In this document: positions 1 through 8,936 of the stretch, piece after piece
Numbering within the stretch: the first letter of the stretch is position 1
How the letters are laid out: every line of letters begins with the position of its first letter
Origin: Anaerotardibacter muris
GTDB taxonomy: Bacteria > Actinomycetota > Coriobacteriia > Coriobacteriales > Eggerthellaceae
DNA length: 64,000 nucleotides
Direction: 5' to 3'
Assembly (NCBI RefSeq): GCF_943192915.1
Contig: NZ_CALPCD010000003.1
Location: forward strand, 124,001-188,000
Made by a program: the position numbers and the translations under genes
The notes under the pieces: model-generated
Databases searched by the model: none
What the model was told of the DNA's origin: nothing
The model's input: only the letters and a program-made list of their open reading frames with translations

Positions 1-1
1 G

Positions 2-718
2 AAGACCCTCGGGCGTGCGCATGATGCAGCTCAAGCTAAACGCGCTATCGAGCTTGCTCAGATCCGATTCACCAACATAAGCGTCGATCTGATGTGTGGT
101 CTTCCTGGTCAGACGAAAGAATCATTCATCGCCTCGCTCAAGACAGCGGTCGATCTTGGTGTTACCCACATCAGCATCTATCCGCTCTCCATCGAAGAAG
201 GAACACCATTGCATGGGCTCATGGAGCGTCAAGCTTTTGCTGAAACAGAAGACGACCTTGGAGAATATGCCGCAGAGATGATGCTGCTCGCACAGGAGTA
301 TCTTGAGACACAAGGTTTCCATCGCTACGAGGTAGCGAGCTACGCCAAACCAGGTTTCGAATGTCGTCATAATAAGGCCTATTGGACTGGTAAACCATAT
401 CTCGGTATCGGTCGCGCTGCAGTGACCATGAAACAAAACTACGATGAACGCATTCGCATGATGGATAGCCAGGTCCAAGAAGAGCTATCGCGGCCTGAGT
501 ATCTGGTAGAGGATCTGATGCTGGGGATGCGTATGAGCAGGGGAGTGTCGGTGAAGTTCGCCGTGCAGGTAGACGAAGAAGTACCGGGTGCTCTCGATGC
601 TTTCAAAGAACTGATCGATTCTGGCTATGTGAAAGAGGTTGATGGTAGATTCGAGCCCACCGAGAAAGGTTGGCTCTGGGGTAATGCGCTCTATGGTCGT
701 TTGCTCGAACTTGCCTGA
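2..718 (+). CDS. hemW: HemW-like radical SAM heme chaperone (5' truncated by window)
   Basis: The reading frame is open from base 2, so the gene starts before the window and about 239 codons are seen. The visible part begins with LGRAHD and continues to SVDLMCGLPGQT, both typical of the HemN/HemW family; the radical SAM CxxxCxxC motif must lie upstream and is not seen. The C-terminal part (ARLSRP-like 'EELSRPEYLVEDLMLGMR', then a winged-helix stretch) matches the HemW C-terminal domain. HemW is known as a heme-transfer protein related to oxygen-independent coproporphyrinogen oxidase. The gene ends 134 bases before hrcA. HemW rather than HemN is preferred because of the short C-terminus, but this is a family-level call. 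Confidence 0.85.
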   Translation, partial: KTLGRAHDAAQAKRAIELAQIRFTNISVDLMCGLPGQTKESFIASLKTAVDLGVTHISIYPLSIEEGTPLHGLMERQAFAETEDDLGEYAAEMMLLAQEYLETQGFHRYEVASYAKPGFECRHNKAYWTGKPYLGIGRAAVTMKQNYDERIRMMDSQVQEELSRPEYLVEDLMLGMRMSRGVSVKFAVQVDEEVPGALDAFKELIDSGYVKEVDGRFEPTEKGWLWGNALYGRLLELA

Positions 719-800
719 ACCCCTACGGGCTTATGCCGACCATTTACTGTCAACCATATAAGTAGATTCCTTGCCGATGGCGTTTTTGTTCTGTGTAGGA

Positions 801-827
801 TTAGCACTCTCATCTCTACATTGCTAA
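801..827 (+). promoter_or_regulatory. CIRCE-like HrcA operator
   Basis: TTAGCACTC at 801-809, nine bases, then CATTGCTAA at 819-827. The left arm is the perfect CIRCE half-site; the right arm matches GAGTGCTAA at seven of nine positions. It lies 26 bases before the hrcA start, as expected for autorepression. A possible promoter lies just upstream (TTGCCG 771-776, TGTAGG 794-799, 17-base spacing, weak -10). Confidence 0.8.
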
Positions 828-852
828 AATGCCTTGTAACGAAAGGAGGAAC

Positions 853-1875
853 GTGCTCTCAGACCGCCGACAGATCGTGCTCAAGATGCTCATCAATGAG
901 TATATCGCTCATGCGCTTCCTATTGGTTCGCGTACGCTGATCGATCGCTATCAGCTCGACATCAGCTCGGCGACCGTACGTAACGAGCTCTCACATCTTG
1001 AAGATGCGGGTTACCTCACGTCTCCGCACACTTCCGCTGGGCGCGTTCCTACCGATTTCGGTTATCGAACCTTCGTTGATGATCTGCTCGAGAACCTTCC
1101 CGATTCCCCTGATCCAGCGATCCTGCGCGAATTGTATCAAGATGCTTCTGAATTGGATGATCTACTCGATAAGACCTCTCAGGTGCTCGCGCGATTCACG
1201 AACTGTTTGACCATGATCGTTCCGAATACGCTCACCAATGTTGCGATTTCGCGCATCACCTTGGTCATGGTCTCCACCTCGCGTCTGGTCGCGATCATCG
1301 TAAGCGAAGATGGCACGGTGTTCGACCAGGCGATCGATACCACTGAAGCTATTACCCCTGAACATGTGGCAGCGATCGAGACCGCATTGAACGAACTTTA
1401 CGCAGGGGTGACCATCGCAGCCGATGCTGCAACATCATCCGAGCAAAACTCGATGCGCACGATGGCTTCGCTCAACGAGATGCGAAAAGATCCGCTCTTC
1501 CTTCTGGTAGAACAAGAGGTTCTTTCATGCTGCGCTCATCAAAAGACACAGCATGCTCATACGCTTGGTCTTTCGCGCCTGCTCGATCAGCCTGAATTCA
1601 GCGATTCATCTCGTCTTTCTCCTGTGGTCGAAAAGCTAGAGGACGAAACGATCCTCTTCCATTTGATGAACGATGCGCCTGAGAGCGATCTGCCTATCGT
1701 ACGCATCGGACACGAGAATCCCGCCTCTGAGCTTTCTGCGATCTCGGTAGTAGCAACCCCGTATTCGTCAGGCACACAACGAGGCATGATCGCGGTCATC
1801 GGCCCTACACGCATGAATTATGAACAAGCGATCAAGGCGGTTCGTGCCGCCAAGACGCTCCTGCAAGACTCATAA
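853..1875 (+). CDS. hrcA: Heat-inducible transcription repressor HrcA
   Basis: HrcA represses class I heat-shock genes by binding CIRCE. The protein (340 aa) has the N-terminal winged helix (SDRRQIVLKMLI, 'SSATVRNELSHLEDAGYL', 'SPHTSAGRVPTDFGYR') and the long GAF-like C-terminal part ending 'IGPTRMNYEQAIKAVR'. I chose GTG at 853 because AAAGGAGG sits five bases upstream at 842-849; the ATG at 829 is in frame but would add eight residues encoded by the ribosome-binding region. The gene lies 36 bases before dnaJ and downstream of a CIRCE-like site, so hrcA-dnaJ is probably autoregulated; dnaK and grpE are not in the window. Confidence 0.95.
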   Translation: MLSDRRQIVLKMLINEYIAHALPIGSRTLIDRYQLDISSATVRNELSHLEDAGYLTSPHTSAGRVPTDFGYRTFVDDLLENLPDSPDPAILRELYQDASELDDLLDKTSQVLARFTNCLTMIVPNTLTNVAISRITLVMVSTSRLVAIIVSEDGTVFDQAIDTTEAITPEHVAAIETALNELYAGVTIAADAATSSEQNSMRTMASLNEMRKDPLFLLVEQEVLSCCAHQKTQHAHTLGLSRLLDQPEFSDSSRLSPVVEKLEDETILFHLMNDAPESDLPIVRIGHENPASELSAISVVATPYSSGTQRGMIAVIGPTRMNYEQAIKAVRAAKTLLQDS

Positions 1876-1911
1876 GCCACGAATACGAACGAAGAACAGA
1901 AAGAACACTCC

Positions 1912-3039
1912 ATGGCTCAAGACCTCTACGAAATCCTCGAAGTTGACAAGAATGCTAGCGATGATGAGATCAAGCGCGCCTTCCGAAAAAAAGCGCGTAC
2001 GCTCCATCCTGACGTGAACAAGAGCCCTGATGCGGAAGATCGCTTCAAAGAGCTCAATGAAGCATACGATGTCCTGAGTGACCCTTCCAAGCGAAACCAC
2101 TATGATCGCTATGGTACGGTCCCTGGCGCGGCCAGTGGGCCTGGTGCTGGTTATGTCGACCTGGAAGACCTCTTCGGTGGAGGTTTTGGCATGGGGGATC
2201 TGTTCAGCTCCTTCTTCGGTGGCGGCATGGGCCGTTCTGCCAACGTGCGTCGAGAAGGTCGCGATATGGGCGTAGGTCTTACGCTCACGCTTGAAGAAGT
2301 GGCCGCTGGTGTGAAGAAAGAGATCATCTATGATCGCCTTGCACCGTGTCCTGAATGCGATGGCACGGGCTTGGGTGAAGACGGCGAAGAGATCACGTGT
2401 CCGGAATGCGATGGCACTGGTCGTGTAGTAACGGTGCAGCATACCTTCTTAGGTGACATGCAATCCGCTACCACCTGCCCGAATTGCCAGGGTTCAGGTG
2501 TGGTCATCGAAAACCCCTGCCCTGAATGCGATGGGCAAGGTCGCGTTCCTGACCGTCAACGTCTTTCAGTTGAGATCCCTGCGGGCATCCATGACGGACA
2601 GCAGCTGCGTATGAGCGGGTATGGAGAAGCGGGTATTCGCGGTGCGGAATCGGGCGATCTGATCGTTACGTGCAGGATCGAACCTAATGAATATTTCCGC
2701 CGTGAAGGCAACGACCTGCATGTGACCACGGTCATATCCATGGTTCAGGCTGCTCTTGGTGCAGATATCGAGATCGATGGTATCTTCGAAGATGAAGTTG
2801 TCCAGATCAAGGTTCCGAAAGGCTGCCAATATGGACAGGTCGTGAAAGTGAAGAACCATGGCATGCCCAAATATGGCAGCGATGCTCGCGGTGACCTCTA
2901 TGCTCATATCGAAGTAGAGATTCCCAAGCGTCTATCCAAACGCGAACGCGAATTGCTCGAAGAGCTTGCTGAAGAGATGGGCGAGGACTTCGCTGAAGCA
3001 CGCACACCACTCAAGAAGCTTCGTAATATGTTCAACTAG
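1912..3039 (+). CDS. dnaJ: Chaperone DnaJ
   Basis: Type I J-protein, 375 aa, co-chaperone of DnaK. The J domain occupies about residues 1-70 ([26 protein letters not shown] for the HPD motif). A Gly/Phe-rich linker with [17 protein letters not shown] follows, then four zinc-binding CxxCxGxG repeats ([32 protein letters not shown]) and the two-part substrate-binding C-terminal domain. It lies directly behind hrcA and 11 bases before rsmE, so it is expected to share the CIRCE-controlled transcript. The small linker suggests this is the second, HrcA-linked DnaJ often seen in Actinomycetota, but that cannot be checked here. Confidence 0.97.
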   Translation: MAQDLYEILEVDKNASDDEIKRAFRKKARTLHPDVNKSPDAEDRFKELNEAYDVLSDPSKRNHYDRYGTVPGAASGPGAGYVDLEDLFGGGFGMGDLFSSFFGGGMGRSANVRREGRDMGVGLTLTLEEVAAGVKKEIIYDRLAPCPECDGTGLGEDGEEITCPECDGTGRVVTVQHTFLGDMQSATTCPNCQGSGVVIENPCPECDGQGRVPDRQRLSVEIPAGIHDGQQLRMSGYGEAGIRGAESGDLIVTCRIEPNEYFRREGNDLHVTTVISMVQAALGADIEIDGIFEDEVVQIKVPKGCQYGQVVKVKNHGMPKYGSDARGDLYAHIEVEIPKRLSKRERELLEELAEEMGEDFAEARTPLKKLRNMFN

Positions 3040-3050
3040 TTAGTGCACCC

Positions 3051-3851
3051 ATGTCCCTTCATCAGCTCTTTTGTTCAAATCCATCTTTAGAAGCCGAAAC
3101 ACATGACTCGTTTCAGCTTCAGCTCGATCCTGATGATCGCAAGCACGTAAAGGCATTGCGTCTTGAAGTGGGCGAACACATTGCCGTTGTGGATAAGAGT
3201 AGTGATTATTTCGAGGTCGAGATCGTTGATATTCGTGACGGGGAGCTGTGGGTAAGGATCGCGCAGCATCTTGACCAGCCTCGCAACAACGCGTGCGTCT
3301 ATCTGGTCCAAGGTTTAGCCAAGGGCGAGAAGATGGATACCGTGCTTCGTCAGGCTACCGAGCTTGGCATAGCAGGCTTCGTGCCTACGGTGATGGATCG
3401 CAGCATCGTGCAGCTCGACCAAAAGAAAGCAGAGAAGCGCGCGCTGCGCTTTGCATCCATTGCTCGTAATGCGAGCATGCAGTCGGGGCGCACTTCGCTT
3501 CCTGAAGTGTTCCCGTTCCTTGAGCTTTCTCAGATTGTCGACCAGTGGCGATCCGATGATGCTGTCCTTCTCTTTTGGGAAGAAGCTCCGCTTGAACAGG
3601 GGGTCGTTGAACTCTTTTCGGACCATGAAACAGCAAAGACGCTCGTAGGTGCTTCGCGCATCTGGATCGTTATCGGTCCAGAAGGTGGCATAGCGCCAGA
3701 CGAGGTAGACCGTATCGAACAGAGCACTGCTCGCGTATTCATGGTCTCGCTTGGACCCACGATCCTTCGCACTGAAACTGCTGGCGTGGTCTCATGTGCG
3801 CTCGTACTTAGCCAGCTGCGCGCGCTTACGCAAGACAAAGCCCAAGGATAG
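3051..3851 (+). CDS. rsmE: 16S rRNA (uracil-1498-N3) methyltransferase
   Basis: RsmE is a SPOUT-class methyltransferase that modifies U1498 of 16S rRNA. The 266-aa protein has the N-terminal PUA-like part (HQLFCSNPS, DDRKHVKALRLEVGEHI) and the knotted SAM site with 'VIGPEGGIAPDEVDRIE' and 'LGPTILRTETAG' near the C-terminus, the family hallmarks. It follows dnaJ by 11 bases and precedes mtaB by 5, a dnaJ-rsmE-mtaB order common in Gram-positive bacteria. Confidence 0.95.
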   Translation: MSLHQLFCSNPSLEAETHDSFQLQLDPDDRKHVKALRLEVGEHIAVVDKSSDYFEVEIVDIRDGELWVRIAQHLDQPRNNACVYLVQGLAKGEKMDTVLRQATELGIAGFVPTVMDRSIVQLDQKKAEKRALRFASIARNASMQSGRTSLPEVFPFLELSQIVDQWRSDDAVLLFWEEAPLEQGVVELFSDHETAKTLVGASRIWIVIGPEGGIAPDEVDRIEQSTARVFMVSLGPTILRTETAGVVSCALVLSQLRALTQDKAQG

Positions 3852-3856
3852 CAACC

Positions 3857-5041
3857 ATGAAGTTTCATGTCGTGAACCTTGGCTGTAAGGTGAACAAAGC
3901 AGAATCCGATGCCATCACGGCTAACCTGCTCGCTCAAGGCAATAGTCTCGTAGGCGAAGAAGAGGCCGATACCATCATCATCAACACATGCACCGTGACT
4001 GGCGATGCCGAGAAGAAGACCCGCAAAGCGGTTCGACACGCTCTTCGCGAGAATCTTCATGCTTCAGTGATCGTGACAGGTTGCGCTGCTGTCATCGATC
4101 CAGGATTCTATCAAGGACTTGATCCGCGCATCAGCGTTGTTCAAAAGGACAAGCTCACTCGCGGTAGCGATGCCTTACGCGTAGGAGAGCTGTTTCCGCA
4201 GCGCGTTTCAGTCAAGGTGCAGGATGGTTGCAACCATGCTTGTACGTATTGCATCGTCCATATCGCACGCGGCAAGGCATGGTCACGCCCGCTAGACGAG
4301 ATACGTAGCGAGGTGCGAGCGCTCGAAGCTGCTGGTATCCATGAAGTGATGCTCTCAGGGATCGACCTGGGTTCATATAGCTACGAATCTAGTCACCTTG
4401 ACGATCTGCTCGAGCTGTTGCTTGAGAGCACGGATGAAATGCGCTTCCGTATCTCATCCATCGAACCATGCTCGATCAGCGATCGCACCATCGATCTGAT
4501 GGCAAATGCCCAAGGACGTATCTGCCGACATCTTCACGTGCCACTCCAGGCGGGTTCGAGCAAGGTGCTCTCCGAGATGAACAGACCCTATAACGCTGCA
4601 TTCTATGGCAAATTGGTCGATCGACTCTACGCCGCAATGCCTGAGCTTTCGCTTTCCACTGACATCATCGTCGGATTCCCAGGAGAGACCGACGATGATT
4701 ATCACGAGACCCTCAAGATGGCGAAGCATGCTCGCTTCTCGAAGATCCATGCTTTTCGTTATTCCATGCGTGAGGGAACTCCAGCAGCTGCGCGTAGCGA
4801 TCAGATCGACCCACGAATAAAGGAGCAGCGCCTACGAACACTGTTCGATCTTGCCGATGAGCTGCGCTTACGTGATGCCCAACGACGTATCGGCACGATC
4901 GAAGAGATCCTCATCGAACAGCCCGGGATCGGCACGAGCGAATCCTATTTTCGTGTCGAGGTTCCTGCCGATCTTCAAGTTGGCAGCCTCGTGCCCCTTT
5001 CCTTAACAGCAGTCGATTCATCTTGTATCATGAGAGCATGA
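3857..5041 (+). CDS. mtaB: tRNA-t6A37 methylthiotransferase MtaB
   Basis: Radical SAM methylthiotransferase that converts t6A37 to ms2t6A in tRNA. The 394-aa protein has the three cysteines of the N-terminal cluster (GCKVNKAESD, NTCTVTGDAEKK, VTGCAAV), the radical SAM motif GCNHACTYCIVHIARG (CxxxCxxC), and a TRAM-like tail. MtaB rather than MiaB or RimO is indicated by NTCTVT and by position after rsmE. Its TGA overlaps the phoH ATG (ATGA at 5038-5041), which suggests translational coupling. MiaB and RimO paralogues are elsewhere in the window. Confidence 0.94.
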   Translation: MKFHVVNLGCKVNKAESDAITANLLAQGNSLVGEEEADTIIINTCTVTGDAEKKTRKAVRHALRENLHASVIVTGCAAVIDPGFYQGLDPRISVVQKDKLTRGSDALRVGELFPQRVSVKVQDGCNHACTYCIVHIARGKAWSRPLDEIRSEVRALEAAGIHEVMLSGIDLGSYSYESSHLDDLLELLLESTDEMRFRISSIEPCSISDRTIDLMANAQGRICRHLHVPLQAGSSKVLSEMNRPYNAAFYGKLVDRLYAAMPELSLSTDIIVGFPGETDDDYHETLKMAKHARFSKIHAFRYSMREGTPAAARSDQIDPRIKEQRLRTLFDLADELRLRDAQRRIGTIEEILIEQPGIGTSESYFRVEVPADLQVGSLVPLSLTAVDSSCIMRA

Positions 5042-6003
5042 GTGAACTTACCAAACAGACCATCAATCTGAACAACCATACCGTGCTCGCATCGTTGCTT
5101 GGCGCAGGGGATGAGAATCTCCGCTTCATCCAAGATGCCTTCCAGTCGCGCATCACGGTACGAGGCACTTCTATCGAGATCGAGGGATCGCCCATCGAAG
5201 TGAGCTCTATCACAACGCTCGTATCTGATCTGCTATCCGACATCGAGCAAGGCAGCGATCCCGATATCGAATCGATCAAGCGCGCGCTCGCGCTGCTCCA
5301 TGAAGGCGAATATGCACCCAAGGAACTCCATAACGATGTGGTGCTCTCTTATAAAGGGCGTGTCATCAGGCCGAAGACGCCTATGCAAAAGGAATACCTG
5401 GACTACATCCGCCAAAAGATCATCACGTTCGGTATCGGTCCTGCTGGCACAGGTAAGACCTATCTTGCTATGGCTATGGCCATTGCGGCGCTCAATCGAA
5501 AAGAGGTGGGCCGTCTATTGCTCACGCGTCCTGTCGTCGAGGCGGGGGAGAACCTAGGCTTCTTGCCTGGTACGCTCACGGAGAAGATCGACCCCTATAT
5601 CCGGCCGCTCTATGACGCGCTCTTCGACATGATGGACCCCGTCCGCGCCAACAAGCTCATCGCTGATGGTGTCATCGAGATAGCTCCGCTCGCGTTCATG
5701 CGCGGTCGTACCCTGAACGACAGCTTCATCATCCTTGATGAGGCGCAGAATACCACGCCTCAACAGATGAAGATGTTCATCACGCGTTTGGGCATGGGTT
5801 CGAAGATGGTCATCACGGGTGATATCACACAGACAGACCTACCCAAGGGCATATCAGGTCTCAAGACCGTGCGCCAAGTGCTCGAAGGTATCGATGAGAT
5901 CGGCTTCATCGAATTCCACAACCGTGATGTGGTGCGCAATTCCCTCGTTTCCAAGATCATCGCTGCCTACGCTCAGGCCGAAGCGAAGAACCTGCGACTC
6001 TAA
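5038..6003 (+). CDS. phoH: PhoH family ATPase (PhoH-like)
   Basis: Predicted cytoplasmic NTPase, 321 aa from the ATG at 5038. Walker A is GPAGTGKT (around residue 135) and Walker B is FIILDEAQNTT, both typical of PhoH/PhoL. A KH-like N-terminal region precedes the ATPase. The start is chosen at the ATGA overlap with mtaB; a TTG at 5023 would add five residues but has no better ribosome site. The phoH-ybeY order is widely conserved and ties the protein to rRNA maturation, though its own substrate is not established. Confidence 0.93.
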   Translation: MSELTKQTINLNNHTVLASLLGAGDENLRFIQDAFQSRITVRGTSIEIEGSPIEVSSITTLVSDLLSDIEQGSDPDIESIKRALALLHEGEYAPKELHNDVVLSYKGRVIRPKTPMQKEYLDYIRQKIITFGIGPAGTGKTYLAMAMAIAALNRKEVGRLLLTRPVVEAGENLGFLPGTLTEKIDPYIRPLYDALFDMMDPVRANKLIADGVIEIAPLAFMRGRTLNDSFIILDEAQNTTPQQMKMFITRLGMGSKMVITGDITQTDLPKGISGLKTVRQVLEGIDEIGFIEFHNRDVVRNSLVSKIIAAYAQAEAKNLRL

Positions 6004-6012
6004 GGCACTGGT

Positions 6013-6510
6013 ATGGATATCGCTCTTCGAATCGACCATGGAAAGCAGCAGCTCAACGCGTTACCCCTTAAAGCGCTCGCGCAATATGTGCTGACCGAGT
6101 TGAACTACCCACAGAACACGAGCGTATCGATCACTTTCGTAGACAATGATCGCATCCACGAATTGAATCGCGACTATCGCGGTATGGATAAGCCTACCGA
6201 TGTGCTCTCCTTCGAATGTGACAATGTCCCTTTCGAAGACGAGTCCCTTGAGGAAGTTGCTGAATATGAGCTGGGGGATGTGATCATCGCTACCGATGTT
6301 GCCGTGGCGCAGACTGAAGAATTCGGCACTTCGCTCGAAGAAGAGGTGAGCCTCTTGCTCACCCATGGGCTGCTCCACCTTTGCGGCTATGATCATATCG
6401 AAGATGCTGAAGCCGAAGAGATGGAAGCTTTAGAGGACCAGCTGCTCAAAGCCTGGTTCGGCGGTATCCGTCCAGCATCGGATGCGATGCAGACCGAAAA
6501 GGACGCTTAG
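6013..6510 (+). CDS. ybeY: Endoribonuclease YbeY (rRNA maturation factor)
   Basis: Zinc-dependent single-strand RNase needed for 16S rRNA 3' maturation. The 165-aa protein contains the invariant zinc motif HGLLHLCGYDH (HxxxHxxxxDH) near residue 117-127 and the family stretch 'YRGMDKPTDVLSFE'. It follows phoH by 9 bases and precedes dgkA by 4 bases, the usual phoH-ybeY-dgkA-era arrangement. Confidence 0.95.
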   Translation: MDIALRIDHGKQQLNALPLKALAQYVLTELNYPQNTSVSITFVDNDRIHELNRDYRGMDKPTDVLSFECDNVPFEDESLEEVAEYELGDVIIATDVAVAQTEEFGTSLEEEVSLLLTHGLLHLCGYDHIEDAEAEEMEALEDQLLKAWFGGIRPASDAMQTEKDA

Positions 6511-6514
6511 CTCT

Positions 6515-6901
6515 ATGACCATGCCTGACGATAATAAGAAGTTCACCTTCATCGATGCGGTCCGTTGCGCGCTCAAGGGCGTGGCTCTTGCGAGCAAGGA
6601 GCGCAATTTCCGTATCGATATGGTCTTCGCGCTGTTCACTATCGTACTTGGTCTTATTTGCAGCATCAGCACGCTCGAGTGGCTCGTCGTGTTGGTCTGC
6701 TTCGGACTTGTCCTGGGTGGAGAAGCCTTCAATACCGCTATCGAGCATATCGTTGACCTGGTCAGTCCTGAATATCACGTACTTGCAGGTAAAGCGAAGG
6801 ATTGTGCTGCAGGAGCCGTATTACTCTTCGCTATAGCAGCATTCGTTGTTGGCTGCATCATCTTCATTCCGAAATTGCTAGCCCTTCTCTTTGGAGCGTA
6901 G
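6515..6901 (+). CDS. dgkA: Diacylglycerol/undecaprenol kinase family protein
   Basis: Small integral membrane kinase, about 128 aa, with three predicted membrane helices. The family signature GEAFNTAIEHIVDL, followed by the Lys/Asp-containing AGKAKDCAAGAVLL, is present in the second half. In Gram-positive bacteria this family phosphorylates undecaprenol for wall synthesis, so UdpK activity is more likely than diacylglycerol kinase. Start at ATG 6515 (MTMPDD) is chosen because the upstream in-frame ATG lies inside ybeY; AAGGAC at 6499-6504 could serve as ribosome site. ATG 6521 is an alternative. Confidence 0.9.
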   Translation: MTMPDDNKKFTFIDAVRCALKGVALASKERNFRIDMVFALFTIVLGLICSISTLEWLVVLVCFGLVLGGEAFNTAIEHIVDLVSPEYHVLAGKAKDCAAGAVLLFAIAAFVVGCIIFIPKLLALLFGA

Positions 6902-6905
6902 TCTC

Positions 6906-7814
6906 ATGGATAACAAGGATTTCAGATCAGGTTTCGTCACGTTGCTCGGACGCCCGAATGCAGGCAAATCAACGCTGCTCAATGCCATCATGGATCAAAA
7001 ATACGCCATCGCTTCTCCCACCGCACAGACCACACGCCATCGTTTTCGTGCGATCAAGACCACGGACGATTATCAACTCATCATCGTGGATACGCCTGGC
7101 GTCCACAAACCCCATGATGCGCTTGGTGAAGAGCTGAACACTACTGCATTGAAGTCGCTCGAAGGCATCGATGTGATCGCGTTCCTACTCGATGCTCACG
7201 AGCCACTTGGACGAGGGGATGAATGGGTCATCACGCAGCTCAAGGCGGTCAAGAACACTCCGAAGATCTTGGTCATATCCAAATCTGACCTCGCCACCGA
7301 AGACCAGATCGAAGCACAGATCGCCAAAGCGAACGAACTTATGGAGTGGGATGACACTATCGTGCTCAGTGCAGTCACTGGTTATCATGTGGACGAATTC
7401 ATAGATACCGTCGTCTCTTATCTACCTGAAGGACCACTATGGTTCCCTGCAGATATGCAGACCGATCAGCCACAAGAGGTCATCATCGCCGAGTTCATCC
7501 GCGAGAAGATCCTCTTCACCGTCCACGATGAAGTTCCTCATGCTATCGGTGTTGTAGTGGATGAGATGAGCTACGACCGCAAGAAGGATCTGTATCGTAT
7601 CTTCGCCACCATCTATGTCGAGCGCGATTCTCAAAAGGGGATCTTGGTAGGGAAGGGCGGTCGCACCATCAAGCATATCGGCATCGAAGCGCGCAAGGAT
7701 CTGGAATCCTTATTGGGCACGAAGGTGTTCCTCGATCTGCAGGTGAAAGTTAAGAAGAACTGGCGTCGCGATCTTAATCTGATTCGTCGCTTCGGGTATG
7801 GCGAAGGCGCCTAG
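6906..7814 (+). CDS. era: GTPase Era
   Basis: Ras-like GTPase that binds 16S rRNA during 30S assembly. The 302-aa protein shows G1 GRPNAGKST, G3 DTPGVH and G4 SKSD, then a C-terminal KH domain with GKGGRTIKHIG. I chose ATG 6906 (MDNKDFRSG) with GGAG at 6893-6896 upstream; the TTG at 6891 would overlap dgkA. The gene sits between dgkA and recO in a tight run. Confidence 0.97.
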   Translation: MDNKDFRSGFVTLLGRPNAGKSTLLNAIMDQKYAIASPTAQTTRHRFRAIKTTDDYQLIIVDTPGVHKPHDALGEELNTTALKSLEGIDVIAFLLDAHEPLGRGDEWVITQLKAVKNTPKILVISKSDLATEDQIEAQIAKANELMEWDDTIVLSAVTGYHVDEFIDTVVSYLPEGPLWFPADMQTDQPQEVIIAEFIREKILFTVHDEVPHAIGVVVDEMSYDRKKDLYRIFATIYVERDSQKGILVGKGGRTIKHIGIEARKDLESLLGTKVFLDLQVKVKKNWRRDLNLIRRFGYGEGA

Positions 7815-7820
7815 GGTCCT

Positions 7821-8591
7821 GTGGCTTCTCCTACCGAGACCATCACTGCGCTCGTATTGAGACGTACCAAGCTAGGCGAAAGCGACGTTATCGTCACGCT
7901 GCTCACTAAAGATGGCTCACTACGCAAAGCAGTAGCGAAAGGCGCACGAAAGCCCACATCAAGCTTTGCTTCCAGGCTGGAATTGTTCTCGGTGGCAACG
8001 CTGCTGCTCGCTCAAGGCCGCTCGCTTGACATCGTGAAAGAAGCGCGCCTTATCGAGGGCAATAGCGACCTGCGCAGCGATTTCATCCTCTCGAGCGCTG
8101 CTTCTCCTTTGGTCGAGCTCCTGAGCAAAGCAACGTTCGAAGACCAACCAACACCGCGACTGTTCGACCTGGCTGTCCGCTCGCTCAAGAGTCTTGGTGA
8201 GACTCATGAAAACCCACTCACTATCACACTTGCCGCACTCTTGAAGACCCTTGCATTCCTTGGTTTTCGTCCCACCTTCCAAGAGTGCATCGAATGTGGA
8301 AGCGCTCTTGATCTGGCCCATCAAGGGGTTCAATCTCTTTCCTATTTCGATGGTGGATCGGTCTGTTCTCAGTGCACTCCTCACCATGAGACCACTCTTC
8401 TAGACGCTCAGATGCTCCTGTGGTGTCATGTGCTGCTCTATTCCACGCTCGACGAAGTCTGCACCTTTCAGATCCCCGACCAAACGCTTGCAAGCGCGTT
8501 TCGCTTCGTGAACGAATGGATCAACCTTCACCTTGGCATCCGCATGCGCTCGATCACCTTCCTATTCAAGAACATCCTCCCTATGAGCTAA
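7821..8591 (+). CDS. recO: DNA repair protein RecO
   Basis: RecO loads RecA in the RecFOR gap-repair pathway. The 256-aa product has an N-terminal OB fold (ITALVLRRTKLGESDVIVTLLT), a helical middle, and a four-cysteine zinc site (CIECG ... CSQC around residues 151-178). It starts at GTG 7821, six bases after era; no ATG is available nearby. It is the last gene of the run that began at hrcA; the following 345 bases have no gene but hold a structured element and the rpsO promoter. Confidence 0.93.
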   Translation: MASPTETITALVLRRTKLGESDVIVTLLTKDGSLRKAVAKGARKPTSSFASRLELFSVATLLLAQGRSLDIVKEARLIEGNSDLRSDFILSSAASPLVELLSKATFEDQPTPRLFDLAVRSLKSLGETHENPLTITLAALLKTLAFLGFRPTFQECIECGSALDLAHQGVQSLSYFDGGSVCSQCTPHHETTLLDAQMLLWCHVLLYSTLDEVCTFQIPDQTLASAFRFVNEWINLHLGIRMRSITFLFKNILPMS

Positions 8592-8611
8592 ATGCTGTGC
8601 ACAATCATCGG

Positions 8612-8759
8612 GGATGCAGGGGGTAGGGTCGTAGATTCACCCTGAACACTAGATCGAAAAGATAGGACCAGCTGAAAGCTGGTTCGCATAAAAATACTGG
8701 AGAGCGTCCCCAATCATGAGCAGGGTAGCGGGTAAATTATCCACCCTTACCCTGCAGCC
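8612..8759 (+). ncRNA. Structured element, copy A (candidate novel RNA or MITE-like repeat)
   Basis: A 148-base non-coding segment that shares architecture and short sequence blocks with 60184-60336. Shared blocks include GGGTAGGGTCGTAGATTCA (8621-8639) and CTGAACACT (8642-8650). The ends can pair: GGATGCA (8612-8618) with TGCAGCC (8753-8759), then GGG, TA and GGGT with their partners in 8743-8752 across small bulges. An inner helix pairs GAT and ACCC (8634-8642) with GGGT and ATC (8730-8741). A hairpin at 8665-8685 has stem ACCAGCT and loop GAA. The base pairs differ from copy B but pairing is kept, which favours an RNA. Strand is set by convention only. I do not recognise it as a known riboswitch, SRP, 6S or RNase P RNA. 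Confidence 0.5.
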
Positions 8760-8810
8760 GCAGCACCCCAAAAGATTTTCTTGCTAATGTGCCGTTCGCG
8801 TGAATTTGGG

Positions 8811-8839
8811 TTGTTCGTGCTGGACGTTATATATACAAT
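8811..8839 (+). promoter_or_regulatory. Probable rpsO promoter
   Basis: TTGTTC at 8811-8816 and TACAAT at 8834-8839 with exactly 17 bases between them. The -10 matches five of six consensus positions. It lies about 100 bases before the rpsO start, leaving room for an S15-binding leader. Confidence 0.6.
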
Positions 8840-8936
8840 AGAGCGGCTGTGAAAACAGTGGCTTGGTACTTAGCTCATATGCACCACCGCTTATGGGCTC
8901 AGTTCGCAAGGCATGAAACGAAGAAAGGTGGAAATC

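Noticed and set aside
829..852. ATG at 829 as the hrcA start
   Set aside because: It would place AAAGGAGG inside the coding region and overlap the CIRCE edge; GTG 853 is correctly spaced.
8612..8759. c-di-GMP riboswitch, 6S RNA, SRP RNA or RNase P RNA as identity of the structured element
   Set aside because: The conserved core sequences of those RNAs (for example the GEMM CACGCACAGGG block or the SRP GGAAG/AGCAG loops) are absent, and the length and branching differ.
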